Source of the DNA: Dugong dugon
Lineage: Eukaryota > Chordata > Mammalia > Sirenia > Dugongidae
DNA: 64,000 nt
Direction of reading: 5' to 3'
NCBI GenBank assembly: GCA_030035585.1
Contig: CM057461.1
Span: 165,861,624 to 165,925,623 of the forward strand
Shown one piece after another: positions 1 to 27,644 of the stretch (its first letter is position 1; every line of letters starts with the position of its first letter). Below the pieces are notes generated by a model, which ran no database searches, had not been told where the DNA came from, and was given only the letters and a program-made list of their open reading frames with translations. The translations under genes and the position numbers were made by a program.

Positions 1-683
1 CACAAAGTACATACCAATAATGTTAGGTTATCTTTACCTAATGAATGTTAGGTGTCATTTATGAACTGTTGTCTCATCAAGGAACTGAGTTCTTGAGGAG
101 AGCTTTAAGATAGATAGATTAGGTAGATGGGTAGGTAGAGAGAGATAATTGAATTGTTCTCCTTCACATTGTAATAAGATAATGGTGGATGTTTTCTGAG
201 GACCATCTTTATTTTCTGGTCCTATTTTTGTGGCTCTCTCTCTTTCATTAACCTCAGTGGAAATTAGACCCAAAAGGAAATTTCTATGCAATATAAAATC
301 TTCCCATTTGACCTGTTTGAGAAATGTATTCTTATATGGTCTATATTTTCTATTTTCTACTTTATATTCATGTCAGTACAGCAGGGGAAAAGGAGAGATC
401 TTAAATCATGGACTGTTTTAAATGGTTGATGTTCTTGAAATATGCCTGTCTCACAGCAGAGTAGTGGTATAGATGAAGGTGATGGGTTCCAGAAGTTTCA
501 AGTATGCCATACAAACATGGTATATAATTCTTTTCCTGTATTTTAAATTAAATGATGATATGTTTCAATAAAGTGCTATATCACAGGGATCATCCTTGTT
601 TAAAGAAATAGAAGTTTTCAATAATTTATACCTAGTAAAGATGAGCAGAACCAGTTACTAAACGTCTGTCTTTCATTTTATAG

Positions 684-14899
<14,216 letters not shown>

Positions 14900-17800
14900 T
14901 TGTTGTTCCTATCTTCTGTCATAGATAACTGCAGTTGATTTATTGCTTTGTCACTTTAACCACATCTCTCAACTATCTGGAATGTTTCAGGGCTTTATAT
15001 TCCTGAAAATCATTTAGGGATTATCAAAATTTGATAGGATATGTCTATAAAGGTATAGGTTGTATTATTGTCCACTTAATAAATTTCTGATTAGATTTGT
15101 TGAATCCAGTCTTAACTAATTCTTAGTCTATACTAAATTGGAATTGAGAAAATATATTTGGTTAGATTTAGTGGCCCATTGCTAAGAATCATTGATCAGT
15201 TTTTTTAAAACAAAATTCTAAAAATGAAATTAGGCCCAATTCGATTATTCTAAACGGCAAAGTATAAGGTATTTTTAATAAAACAGCACAGATAACTGAG
15301 ATAGTTGAGAGACATGGCTTTTAATACATTCTTTTTTAAATCATTTTCCTGTTTGCTGACCACCATATAAGAAAATCCATCAATTTATTTATGGGACTCC
15401 TGATTGAAAGTAATATTTTAAAGGTATTGGTTGCACATTTGATTTTCAAAACTCTGTATAAATTCCAGGTTTCCATGATAAGATGAAAATAAGAATGTTG
15501 AAACTGGTACAAATGGTTCATTCCACGACTACTTAGCAGGTTACTTTTGAGAACTTACTCAGATGTATTATTATCCTTAAATAATAAAGGTTGATGAGGA
15601 AGAAGAGAAACTAGAGATACAGTTTCCAGATGTAGTTCATTTAGAGTATAGTTAAACAAAAATGCTGATTGTGATTTTGACAGTTGGGTCCTTTAGGTAG
15701 CATTTGCAGCACAATTTATATCTGCAAAGTTTAAAATTTATTGGCTTCTTCTTTACTAAGCAAACAGTGTGGGGTTTTTTCCCTAATAATTAGAAGAGTT
15801 AGTAATAATATCCACATATATTACATCTTTACCTATGACTTCCGTGTGACTGATGAATGAATTGAAAAGACATGCATAGTTTAAAATAGTCATTTAGATA
15901 TAGTACTTTTTAAAAATACACGCTTCTGTTTTATGTTATGTTTAACTTTTAGGATTACCGTTAATTTTATTAGATATAGCTAAATGTTACATTATGTATT
16001 TGTTATTCAAGATTTTAAAGTGAAAGATTGATTGATTTAAATTAGAATCCAAAGAGATTGTTACACCTCATGCTTTCATCTTTTGAGTTAGTTCAGAGAG
16101 CTTTTACAACTAAGAGTGTTCTTAATCTGAGATTCCATGGTTTTGGGGGAATTGATACATCCCCTGAACTTGCGTGGAAAATTTTTATGTTAACTATGCT
16201 TTCAGGAAATGGTGGATCCATGGCTTTCTTAAAGGGATCTGTGACCAAACTCAAGAAAAAAGTGAAGAAAAAGTTAAGAATAACCTTTTACAATAACAGC
16301 TACTTAAAATAACAATATTTTTTATTCCGCATATCATGTCCAACTGTCTTCTCAATTGAATCTTTGAGAAGTTTTCCCTCTGCAGTTCATCTGTCCAGTT
16401 GCCCACAGTATCCAGTACCCTTTTCTTTATAATCCTATGAATGAGTAAAGTAATTTAAGAAACAAGGAAAGCATTCAACTTGAGGAAGCCTTTTTTTGTG
16501 TATGGATGTTGTTTGTTATGAGTCAGGACTAATAAAAAGTTATAGAAGAATTTGATTTTAAATAAATTAAATCCTATGTTTTATTCAATAAATATATTTA
16601 TGTTTCAGAGAAATAACTCTGAAATTAACTAATGCAGGAAGTGTAAAATAGAGCATATGTAAATTTGAAGGTTTCCTTTTTTGAGGACTTCAAGAATTGG
16701 TATTGAAAAAAGTCTCAGACTGAGTCAATAGAAATAATTATGATTTATAAGTAAGGCAAATTGCTTCTAGTAGCTTCATTTTATTTTCATTTTATAGTTT
16801 ATTTTGTAATTTCAGCGTAACCATCATGATTGATTTTTGGTTTTTAAAATACTAATTTTAATAACCTGTCTAAATCAAAACTTTGAAAATCTTTTGGTTA
16901 TTTATCCAGAGATTCTAAGGATGTCTTCTTTATTCTCTGTATTTAGGATCACTTAATATTTGTTTTGCAAATTATTTTTTGATGCTTATAAGTCACAAAA
17001 AACTGTACTCAGATTACCAGAGAAAAAAATCCTAGATGTATGCTGTTTTACTGTGCTGCTGTTTAGGTGGAGAAACTGAACAAACTGTATTCATTTTATA
17101 GCACAAATAGGAAGAAGTTTTGTTCACAGTAGAACTGATAGTCCACCTAGGGTAGTACTAGATGTTCAGAACGGTAGAATTACTCTTTTTATTACTTCTT
17201 CAAGAAAGTAAAAATCAAAAATGTGGAATTTTTAAGGAAAATCTTTGAGAATACTAACAGCCATCTAAAAGAATGGAACTTAAAAGTTATCTCTTAAAAT
17301 AAGTAGATACAATAGAACTATTAGCTGAGTAATATATTCCTCTTTTAAATGGTATAGCACACAGAATTAAAACTCACTAGATAAAATCACTGACAGCCTA
17401 CACTTTTGGGGAGTCTTATGTATTTAGATGTTATCCATAGAAATTATATTGTATAATGAGAAAAATTAATAGTATCATTGCAATGGAATAACAGGGACAT
17501 TTCAGTTGATGAATATAGTATCTCTACTTGGCTGTTATAAAGTCTCTTGTCTTTGCAGAACTTTTCACCAGCTTTTGTTTCTTGACACTGGTGATTATGG
17601 AAATAAAAATCTTAGCATACTGGCTATGGGAGAGATTTATGGTAAGATATTGATTTTACTTTTAGAAAGTAAGATCAACTATTAAAACATATAGCTGTCC
17701 TCATTTAGAGAATAAAGAAGCTTTATAAAAAAGTTTTTTTCAACTCCCTCAATCAGTATTCTGTGATTACTTACATAAAATTGGAGGATCGAAGTAAAAA

Positions 17801-18412
17801 TAGATCATAACATGAGATAAGGAATATATGCAAAAATGAAGCTTGGCTAGTTGTTTAAATTCTTACGTTTTAGCCTGTGAGGTTTCTGTCAGCCATGAAG
17901 AAATTTGTCAGTTTCCTGTAGGTTACAGCGCATCTTTTTGTAGTAGAAAAACTGCCAATTCATTTTGTCATTAGCAAGAAATATTAGTGAGGGTTCATCT
18001 TTTTCTCTATTTAGGGCATATAAAAACTATCTTTCAACAAACTGGTACTGAGAATTTATTTTATGCTTCTGAAAGGAATGAGCGTGCCCTCGTAAATAGT
18101 TAGAATATAGATTTGAAAGTTGAATCTTAACCTAAGACTTTTGTATTTTGTTTGAATAAGAGTAAGCAGGGAAAATTATTAACTTGGATACCAGATTGTA
18201 TTTAGTGAAGATAGAGACATGGCCTTTGCCATATACATTTTATATAATTATTATTAAATAAATCACTAATGGAAATCTTTTAGTTGAATTTAAAGAAGTT
18301 AGCTCCTATTTATATATTTATATTTATTAAATGAGTGGCATTGTCTTTACTCCCTTTCCTGTGAAAAGCTGCAGGTTCATGGACTATATTAAATATTAAA
18401 TAATATCATGTA

Positions 18413-18445
18413 ATATGTGTATGTGTGAGTGTGTGTGTGTGTATA
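18413..18445. repeat. GT/AT-rich microsatellite
   Basis: Imperfect (GT)n tract, 'atgtgtatgtgtgagtgtgt' continuing to 'gtata', within the presumed NBEAL1 3' UTR. Confidence 0.8.
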
Positions 18446-20129
18446 TAAAAGTTGGTCTCTACATATATATTGTTAAACCTGTCTTCCATAAATAGGTTCT
18501 TAAGCCTGTCTTCAGGATACAGGATACAATTGTTGAGTAGCATATAAGAAATGAAATATATTCTTTGTCTTTCTAAGTGTAATCTCTTATGTTTTCTTGC
18601 ATCAGCCAGACTCATACGTTGTCCTAATTATTGTTCATCTTAACAACTAAAACTTTTCCTTCCCAGTAAGAGACCATTACCATTCTTAACAAATATCCCT
18701 TCTCAGTATTCTCTGTTTGCCTAATTCATATGTCATATATATTCAGCATTTGATTTGTTTCAAACTTTGGCCCCATCCATTACATTGTTCCATAGAGCTT
18801 TCCTGTATTTATCAGAGTCCTGGTGGTGCTTTGCCTGATGACATTAGACAACAATAAAGTGTTATCAGTCATCATTTTAATATAATTTAAAATGTTTACT
18901 TGGCCACACCATCTTTAATTTGAACCTAGTACTTTCTTAGTTGTTCATGCCATTCAGACTTGTCCATGGAGTTTTATAAATACACAGATGTCTAAGCATT
19001 AGTCGGGACTTTCTGAATCTCTTTATGTGATATTCTTGGTATTAAAAAAATATGTCTCAGGATTATTGTATCTTAAAATATTTTCCTCTATAGAAATTAT
19101 GTCCATTCATTTTTATAAATCAGATATAACATTCACAGGCTTATTTGAAAAAAGGTTTAATCATTATCTTACAGATATTTTGTCTAAAATTTGCTGAGAA
19201 TGGCTTTATTATCTTCATTTTACATGACACAGAAACAACCAAATTTCCTTTTTAGTTTTATTATTCTTATTATCAACTCTCTTCAGGTCTTTTACATTTG
19301 AAAAGTTTAATAGTTGCTTCCAAGAAAGGGTGTTTGTTTGCTGGTATTTCTTCCTAGTGACTATAGGTGAATATTTTGCACACTTGAATTAGGTAATATT
19401 TTAGAGTATTAATAAACAGCATGAGTAACAAAATACTAAATTTAAAACATGAAGTTTTATCTTTTGTAGACTTAAAGCTTGTAATTTATAGAAGTTTCCT
19501 AATTAAAAAGCATTCTCCAAATATTTCTGATGACTTTTGTATGTATAGCCTCTGTATGGAAATATTACAAAAAGGCCTGCTATTACAGGGAGTAACGCAT
19601 TAACATTTAAGTTATTCAGGCCTAAACTGGAAATGATTCATTTTACTAAGTTAAAAATATAAGGCCATCTTAGAATATAGGAGTTATGGATTTTCCACAG
19701 TATAAGAACCTTGTGTAAAAGGTGGCTATATTTTTTTTGGTAGATTGTGGTAATTTTTCAAACACAGCTTCTTCGATTATCTCACTGACATTTGTCATAG
19801 GTGAGTGATTTCCAGACACATTGGAGGATTTGAACCTATAAAGTTAGTGACTTTAGTGATAAGCAAAGGATGGAGATACAACAGTATTTACCTTTGTATT
19901 AATGCTCATAACCTTATTATGACCTGGAAATTCAGATGGAAAAAAAAACAAATAAAAAGTCATTAATTCAACATTTGTTTTTCATGGTACACTTTTAATT
20001 TTTAATATGTTTCCTTAGAAACTTCTTGTGCAAATATAACGGCAACACACAATTTTGTAATAAAATGACAACATAATTTTGTCACTTAAAGAATTGCCCA
20101 TTCATATTCCAAAGTTGGCTAGTAGTGGA

Positions 20130-20131
<2 letters not shown>

Positions 20132-20161
<30 letters not shown>
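20132..20161. repeat. (GT)15 microsatellite
   Basis: Uninterrupted GT dinucleotide run in the presumed NBEAL1 3' UTR; such tracts are commonly length-polymorphic. Confidence 0.95.
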
Positions 20162-20162
<1 letters not shown>

Positions 20163-21078
20163 CCATTCTACTTATAAGATGGCTGTTTCATTTAAAATTT
20201 ATTTATAACTTTTTGAGTGTGAAAAATGATTGTAATTTTCAAAGCATTGTAATTTGAAAATCAGAAAATAAGTTAGGACTTACATTAAAAAATAAAATAA
20301 TATTTTATTGAATAAAATAAGAACTATTTTTAAAAAGAAGTCTCATTCCAATTTGACCTTTTTAAATTTTATTTTAGTAATATCTTTCAACTAGAGGTTC
20401 TTTTGTAGTCAGTGTTGTTAGCTGACATCAAGGCAGTCCCAGCTTATGGGGAGTGCTATCTTTGTTCCTTCTTTTGGAAACATTTTTCCATACTATCTAA
20501 GCAGTATATTTTATGATTTAGTCATGGGCTTAACCTACAAATTCATAAACACTACTCTTGCGCATTTTAAAGGGAAAAAAGCTCTTGTCTGATGGACAAT
20601 TATTTTGCTCTTCAAAATGCTAAAATTACTTAAATCCATCAATAAACAGTTCGAAAAGTAATTCTAGTAGGGAGATAATCAATGCTCAAATTAACTGAAA
20701 AAATTTCAGCCTCTTGGTTTCTTATGTAGGAACTGAAAACTGTTTTTTTCTTTGGAATTTTAATTGCTGTTCCTAGGTAACTTTTTAGTGACTTATAGTT
20801 TTTATACTCCTTCCAAAATTGTCATATTAAAGTAGATATTACTGTTAGATCTTTTGCATTTTAGATTTTTTTTCCTATTCTGCTTTTACTATGCTCAAAA
20901 ACTGATTCATAAACACTATCACAAAAATTTTTTGTGGCTACTGCTTACCTTATAGTTAGCTTTACAAAAAAAGGAAAAATAGTTGTTAGAACACCATGGA
21001 CCTGCTCTGTTTTCCTCAGAAACTCTTAACAGTATGGCTTTCTTGCCTCCAAACGTGTGCTTTTATAGACTTCGGGTA

Positions 21079-21097
21079 AAAAAAAAAAAAAAAAAAA
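21079..21097. repeat. Poly(A) run
   Basis: Nineteen A residues without a recognisable SINE or LINE body in front of them, within the presumed NBEAL1 3' UTR. Confidence 0.85.
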
Positions 21098-21897
21098 TTC
21101 ACAAAAAGTAATCAGGAGACCTGGCCAGACATCCATTTTGTATCAGAATCATTGCTATAGCAGCGAATCCGTTAAGGCAGAAAAATACCAAACATTTAAT
21201 TTGTCTCTTTTGTCAGTTTTTCTGGGGCCCATATTGAATAGAAGTATTTCTGCCATGAGAGCATTTCTATCGTAGAGGGTGACAGGAACTTGAACGCGTG
21301 TATACGCACATAGTCAATTCAACAGGGGAAAGTTGGAAATTCAGAATGACTGTTTTTAAAAAAGTACTTGGAAATTGTGCTGCTACTTAAATATTTAAGG
21401 AATTCAAAAAGTTGTGTAGTTATTTTAAGATGTTCCTTCTCATTCTACTGGAATTGACTATGAAAAAGAGAATATTTATATCTAATTAATAATGTACAAA
21501 CTGTGACTCAGTGGATATTTGTGTGCCAAAAGGTTTTTAAAGTCGAGCAAGGTTTAGGTTTAATAAAGGTATGAGTATACCAAATTTTGATTATTATCAT
21601 TCTCATTATCATGAAGTTACTGTTCAGTTTGGTGCAATACATTCTTTCCTTCCTCATCCTTTTAAAATTAATTATATAAGATGTATGTTTTATTTGTTGC
21701 ATTGAGTGCTGTTTTAATAATTTTCAATGTGTGTATATGAGCTAATGTTTGTTTCTGTATAGCATGATTGAAAATAATAATTGAAAATTTTGCACTTTTT
21801 CTTAGTCCCTTGGAAATTTGTATTCCAGCAGTTTTTAAGAATGTACATTTATTTTGTACATAATACTAGCTTTGTATATGAAAATGAGTTTGGATCA

Positions 21898-21903
21898 AAT
21901 AAA
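21898..21903 (+). terminator. Candidate NBEAL1 polyadenylation signal AATAAA
   Basis: Canonical hexamer in 'atcaaataaaaaaaatg'. TGTA motifs lie 20-55 bases upstream, and a GT-containing stretch (gtgtctgattg) lies about 45 bases downstream. SINEs reappear only well beyond this point. Transcript ends are not visible from sequence, so the call is tentative. Confidence 0.45.
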
Positions 21904-21925
21904 AAAAATGATAATACTTTCTTTA

Positions 21926-23520
21926 CTGGATTTGTAATTCCCAATTTATAGTGTCTGATTGAAACTTAGCCCTGGCTAAGTTATTAGATTAGGCAAGGAA
22001 TTGAATACAGTATTTGTTAAGTAGCAAATTAATCACTGCTTCTCTCTTATGGCACAATTTTGTATGTAGTCATATGTTTGCAAGATAAATGTTATATTCA
22101 TTGACCAGTTTTTGTCATATATAACAGCAGATATTTAGCCTTTCATTTAAAAACCACCTCAAAAAAAATGTTAATTTTTTTCTCCTAGCAAATGATCATA
22201 GCTGTAAATCTCCATTTGTGGTTAACCAAATAACACATTTAGTTTTGTTTTTTTTAACCTTTATTTTCTTTCTTAATTAAGATCTTTTATTCATCATATT
22301 TTGGCTGTCTAAATAGTGACATAATCCTTCTGTTTTTGTTAAGGTTAATAGAACCTAAGCCATAATAAGACAGAAGCCAAACTCTGTTCCAGATTCTTGC
22401 TTGTACTTTTGTCTCTAGATCAAAAATAACAAGACAACAGAAATGGAACATTAAACTTTAGCCCAGCACCATCTTTGCACTTTACTACACTTTTATTGAA
22501 GAAACTTCACTAGAACTGAAAACTTCCTGCATTAATTCATCTGGTGAGATTTCTCAGTCACTGGACAATCAAAGCCAGGTTAATTACAGGTTCAATTCAG
22601 ACCACCTTGCTTTTGTGAAGTAAGTCCAATAAAACCATATCAGCTTCACATAAATGTGTTTGTTTCACACAATAATACTGGAACTCATATTTTCTCAACA
22701 TATAACATCACATCATCCATTTGATAAGAATTGGAGATCAAACAATGTAAAACATTTTTTTTATTGTGAATGATATTTTACTAATACTTTATTCACTACT
22801 GAACTTATTAGAATGATTTTGACAGTCTACTCAACTTTTGTAAAATCTTTACCTACATAGCATAGCGTTTTGTATATTTTCTGTAAGTTGTATTTATTCA
22901 AAGGTGGTTCAATTATAACTTTGCAGAGATTGAAAGAGTAGAGGATGACTACATAAATATTGTGAATGACTGTTAATTACACTATATTCGTATCAAAATC
23001 TTTTTGAAAGTAAGTGCCTTCTTACATTATTTAATTTTAACATATAGCTCAAATATTTTAACAAATTATATATTTTTGGAAGAAAATCCATGTGCCAAAT
23101 CATCATATGCATATGATACTATGGTTGTTAAAGAGAACATGAAGATAGATTTAATTATTCAATCTAGAACAACAGGAGTTACAGCATCTATTTAAACATT
23201 ATTTGTCCGATTACTACCAAGGAAAGTCACAGAGGCATTTACAAATGGGAAAACACATGAAAAGTTGCTTATATGAGAACCTGAACACAGTGTCAAAGAG
23301 GTTGAAAGGACATTGGTGGTCTAAAAAATAGAATCCATCAAATTTTACAGCTGAAAGGGAACATGCAGATCATCTGGAACTTACACTTGAGGTATAAGCG
23401 TGTGAGGAACTTTTATTTAAGGAAACAATGTAAATTCATATTAAAACTGCAAAATCATTTCAGATACTTTGGTTTTCCCATATTGGTTAAATAAGTAACA
23501 GTTATATTAATAATTCTGTT
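21926..23520. other. Intergenic sequence, nothing recognised
   Basis: AT-rich DNA between the candidate NBEAL1 poly(A) site and the LTR-like block. The frame at 23004-23195 has no recognisable motif. No RNA gene seen. If NBEAL1 uses a later poly(A) site, part of this is UTR. Confidence 0.4.
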
Positions 23521-23724
23521 TATTAGAGCCACAGTAATGCAGAGGGACTTAGCCAGTTACAGACTTTTTTAGGATGGTATGACCCTGATGAACCTGTCAT
23601 ACTTTAGGATCTAGCCCCCTAAGTATTCTAAAGATGATCAAGTTTGGGAATGCTAATCAACACAAATTCATAAGAGAGTGACTTATATAGAGTCCATATT
23701 TACTAATTTATAATGCAGTATTAT

Positions 23725-24640
23725 AAAAATGGTGTGAGGGCAGTACCTGACCTCCTCTAACTTCACAAGGGGACGGAAGTCAAAATCAAAAGCCCAAGGC
23801 TGATTCCTATGAGGCGGAGGTCAGACATGCCTCCTCTCTCTGCCATCTTTACCAATTCTAACACCAACCATCCCTCCCACAGCACTCTATTTCTCTGCTG
23901 GGTTCAATAATTCACAGACAATACTCACGATTATGGGGTTTATTAGGGAAGTAACAGGTTACACTTCAGGCTTAGGAACACTCAGGATACAGTTCTTCCA
24001 TCAGGACAGCCTCTTCCCAGCCGTGCCACAGGCACACCACTCTCTGGCCCCTCAGCCTCTGTCCTGCTCAGGCAAGTGTTGCAAAGCTCTTTTAGCTCTG
24101 CAGATAAGTGCCCAGAGGCACCGCATTCAACCAGTAAGCCTCGGCCCAAAGGCTCTCAGTTCTAGCTCTGGGGGTCAGCAAACCTAGCTCCACCAAGTGC
24201 CCAGAGGTACCCTACTCTGCCAGCAAGCCTCCTGCCCGAAGGCAATTTTTCTCACTTCATCGTGGGCCGGGAAGCCTACCACGCCATCTCCTGCAGGTCT
24301 CTATCCTGCCATCGTTTCTCTGCCACCGCTTCTCGACGTCTTCTGGGTTGTAGCTCTCTGTCTTTCAGTCTCCTGGTTCCCGAAGCTCCTCAGCACAGGG
24401 ATTCCGGGTCCAAAGGATGCAGTCTTCGCTCCTGGCTGTTCTTGCTTGGTTGTGGTGGGATCCTCTCTTATCTGCCTCTGAGATGGCTCACTTCAAGCCC
24501 AGCTGGAAGGCAAAACTGACCAATCCCCTTGGTGGACGACAATTACCCTATTTGCACAGTCCCACCCAGTCACTTGGGTAGGATTTACAAGACCTGGCAA
24601 GAACAGCTGCACAAAAGCACACTGCAAGTATATTAGCCAG
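23725..24640 (-). mobile_element. Probable endogenous-retrovirus LTR-like block
   Basis: A GC-richer segment in AT-rich surroundings. Around 23900-24000 it carries 'gggttcaataattcacagac', 'actcacgattatggg', 'tttattaggg' and 'cactcaggatacag', a layout resembling a reversed LTR with TTTATT as inverted poly(A) signal. The open frames here look incidental. No retroviral coding sequence is seen. Family unknown; borders approximate. Confidence 0.4.
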
Positions 24641-24845
24641 TCCCGGGGTGGCACAAATGGTTAAGCACTGGACTACTAACCGAAAGGTTGGCAGTTCAGA
24701 CCCACCCAGAGACACCTCAGAAGTAAGGCCTGGCGATCTGCTTCTGAAAGGTCACAGGCTTAAAAACCCTATGGAGTGTGGTCCAACTCTGCACACTTGG
24801 GGTCACCGTGAGTCAGAATCGACTTGATGGCAACTAACAACAACA
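24641..24845 (+). mobile_element. AfroSINE
   Basis: Full-length copy from 'cccggggtggcacaaatgg' to 'gatggcaactaacaacaaca'. Flanked by near-identical tattagccagt / tattatccagt, a target duplication with one change. Intergenic. Confidence 0.88.
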
Positions 24846-24984
24846 TATTATCCAGTGCTCATATTCTCAGAAGACAACCTTCATTCCTTTCTCACAGTTG
24901 CCTTATATACCATCGACAGACCCCACTGTTCTAAGATCACGACTATTTTTTAAATATATTAAAACAACACATGGAAAGCACCTT

Positions 24985-25215
24985 GAATACATTATTCTAA
25001 GTTAAATAAGCCACACACAAAAGGACAGATATTGTATGATCCCACTTGTATGAAATATCTAGAATAGGCAAAGTCATAGAGACAAAGTAGATTAGTGGTT
25101 ACCAGGGGCTGGTGAGGGGTATGTGGAATTACTGCTTCATAGAGTTTCTGTTTGGGGTAATGAAAAAATTGGAAATAAATTGTGATGGTGCAAAAAAAAA
25201 ACCCACAAAATTCTT
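24985..25215 (+). repeat. L1M 3' UTR fragment
   Basis: Typical old-L1 3' end: 'aataagccacacacaaaagg', 'attgtatgatcccacttg', 'gtggttaccaggggctgg', then 'gtgatggtgcaaaaaaaa'. Intergenic and decayed. Confidence 0.7.
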
Positions 25216-25711
25216 CTGTATCACCTTTTAAACCTGCAAGAAATTTTTAAAAAAACTATCCAAGGACTACAATGACTCAAGGCAATCTGATTTAGCATTC
25301 CTGTCAATAATACACAAATTATGTTAAAATCTTGATTATGAAAATAGTAATCTTCCTGAAATGAAGGGAACAATAATAAATGTTTGAAATGAATATATGT
25401 TATGAATTATGTGTCTCTATTTTATTACTCATCCAAACATCACTATACCATTATAAAACACCCAGACATGTGAGACAATTAAGTTCAGCTATCTTTGATA
25501 TTTTGCTGACCTTCAGTCATAAAAACCATAGCTTTATACTTATTTTAATTTTGTTATTAAAAGTTTACTTTTCAGGGCAGAAAAATAGAATACCATTTAA
25601 TATTTTGTTGATTTGTGACTTAAATATTTTGACATACGTCAACAAAATCTACACCAGTATCGCCATCTCCATAAACCTTTGGACTTCTTTCTCTACAGCA
25701 GAAGTTGGCAA

Positions 25712-25910
25712 ACTTTTTTTGTAAAGTGCCAGATGATAAGTATTTTAGACTTTGTGGGCTATAAGGTGTCTGTTACGCTACTCAATTCTGTCATTGTGGC
25801 ATGGAAGCATCCATAGACAATATGTAAATAAATGAATGTGACTGCTCCAATACAACATTATTTACAAAAACAAGGACCTGCAATCCTTAGTTTGCTAACC
25901 CCTGCAGTAC
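25712..25910 (+). mobile_element. hAT-like non-autonomous DNA transposon
   Basis: 'gttggcaaactttttttgta', 'ccagatgataagtattttag', 'catagacaatatgtaaa' and 'tagtttgctaacccctgc' match a widespread mammalian Charlie-type repeat with CAGGGGT-like ends. I cannot name the subfamily securely. Confidence 0.65.
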
Positions 25911-26235
25911 AGAATGCTAGTAAATTTCTGACATCCAACTTGAATGACTGTAGGCCACTACTGAATCCAAGCTTTAGTTAACCAAATGAGTACATTCAGA
26001 TCCAATCCCAGGTGCTCAAGCTAACATATAAAAATCCTGAGTGACTAAAGATATGAAGGGGCAAAGTGAGAAAATAATATTACTGTTGCTCCAAGAGGGC
26101 TGGAGGATCATAGGAGGGGCCTGTTCCTCAAAGGCTGTTGGTAGAGGTATACAGGCCCTGTCAGAAAATACAGCTCAGAGCTGAAGGGAACGAAAAGGAA
26201 GCGTTCTCAACCTACCATCTCAGCTGCCTTCCTGC

Positions 26236-26297
26236 TGGCAGAACTTGGAAAGCCTATGGGGCCGTTCTACTCTGTCCTATATGGTTGCTCTGAGTCA
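26236..26297 (+). mobile_element. AfroSINE fragment
   Basis: Short middle-to-tail piece: 'ggaaagcctatggggcc', 'ttctactctgtcctatatgg' and 'ttgctctgagtca'. Both ends are truncated. Confidence 0.65.
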
Positions 26298-26779
26298 CAC
26301 AGTTTAGGGTAAAGAATGCCCAAGAATGGATCTGAGGGCGTGGCATAGATGTTTCCAAATGTTTAGTTAAATGGAAAGAGTACTGTCGCAGCGGCGGCGA
26401 ATGTTGGGGTGGCGGAGACAATAACCAATTCCACAACTCTTACAGAAGTGGGGCCAGGAGGGTCACTGAGGAGTGGAACCCTGGCTTCAGTCCCAGGAGT
26501 TTATTTTATAGTCAATACAGCAAACAGTGAAGCAAATAACAGAACAATGGGCTTTGGGTGAATAACAATAAGTTTTGGGCAAGGGAGTAGGAATTCAGGT
26601 AAACAAGCCAATCAGTAACGGGTTTGGAAAAACAAGTCGTGACAAGTCTCAACATGTTGTGCAGCATAGAGGCCTTTATACATCCATATTTTAATGGCAC
26701 ATATCCCCACAGAGTACCATTCGAGATGTGAGCTAATGAATCATTAAATACCATATAATCATATTTAATCATATGTATA

Positions 26780-26975
26780 AACTAGTTGCTGTTGGGTCAA
26801 CTCCTACTCATGGCAACCCCATTTTTTTCAGAGTAGAATTGTGCTTCATAGGGTTTTCAATGACTAATTTTTAGAGAAGTCAATAGGCCTTTGAAGACAC
26901 TTCTAGATAGATTAGAACTGTCAACCTTTTGGTTAGTAGCCAAGCATTTAATCGTTTGCGCCACCCAAGACTCCT
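26780..26975 (-). mobile_element. AfroSINE
   Basis: Diverged reverse-strand copy, 'gttgggtcaactcctactc' to 'gtttgcgccacccaagactc'. Intergenic. Confidence 0.8.
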
Positions 26976-27644
26976 AATTTTTGGCCTGTAACTCAAAGGA
27001 ACTGCAAAGAATTAAATGACATTACTATAGCAACATCCCATCTTTGTTATTTATGTGGAAAATGTTCTCAGGGCTTAAAACTATTAAAACAAAAAAAAAA
27101 CAGGAATAAAATTGATATTGAATCCTGGCTCATTTTAGCAATAAATAATATTCATTAAATATATGAAACAATTGGAAAAAAATGCTTAATCATATGAAGA
27201 GATGCATTTCCAACAGAATTTTAGTTATATTCCATACTTCATTAAATTCTGCAACATATTTGATCAATTGTATAATAATGGATAATTTGATCTTGAAAAA
27301 ATATTTGTTTTAAAACTATATTAAATTTTAAATATTGTATTTAAAATTTTTTATTTTTCTACAATATTTAAAAATATGTAGAAGGAGTTTTAGGGTCACA
27401 AATTAAGACTTTAAAAAAATTCAGTATGTATGCATGTTTAAGTATGGTGAACAATAAAGACATTCAAGGGCAAAAACATTTTTGTTAGAATAAAATTCTG
27501 TGAAGTGAAATGGAAATAAAAAAGAACTATGGCAAATTTCCAGCCATTCACAATTTTTAATTTTTTTTTAAAAAGTTTGATGATAGCCATCAAATCACTG
27601 TAGTATTTAAATTTTTAAATACATTTATAAGAGGTATATAATTT

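Larger units (their letters stand above)
14900..21925 (+). other. NBEAL1: Probable long 3' UTR of NBEAL1
   Basis: About 7 kb of AT-rich sequence after the stop codon in which I recognise no SINE, LINE or LTR, only two GT-rich tracts and one poly(A). Flanking introns carry a repeat every 1-2 kb, so this gap suggests transcribed, constrained sequence. An AATAAA at 21898-21903, preceded by several TGTA elements (21842-21880), marks a plausible cleavage site. Use of this site, and whether proximal sites exist, is inference. Confidence 0.55.

Noticed and set aside
18413-20161. GT repeats as regulatory elements
   Set aside because: Plain microsatellites with no further supporting context.
23933-24519. 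Overlapping 84-94-codon frames as possible small genes
   Set aside because: They lie in the GC-rich LTR-like block, overlap in several frames and show no motif, splice context or conserved composition.
25380-25724. 114-codon plus-strand frame in intergenic DNA
   Set aside because: AT-rich, low-complexity composition (Ile/Leu/Phe/Ser), no homology recognised, no promoter or splice structure, and it runs into a hAT repeat.
27326-27373. 14-bp inverted repeat with 20-base loop
   Set aside because: Composed almost wholly of A and T in very AT-rich DNA, so chance pairing is likely.
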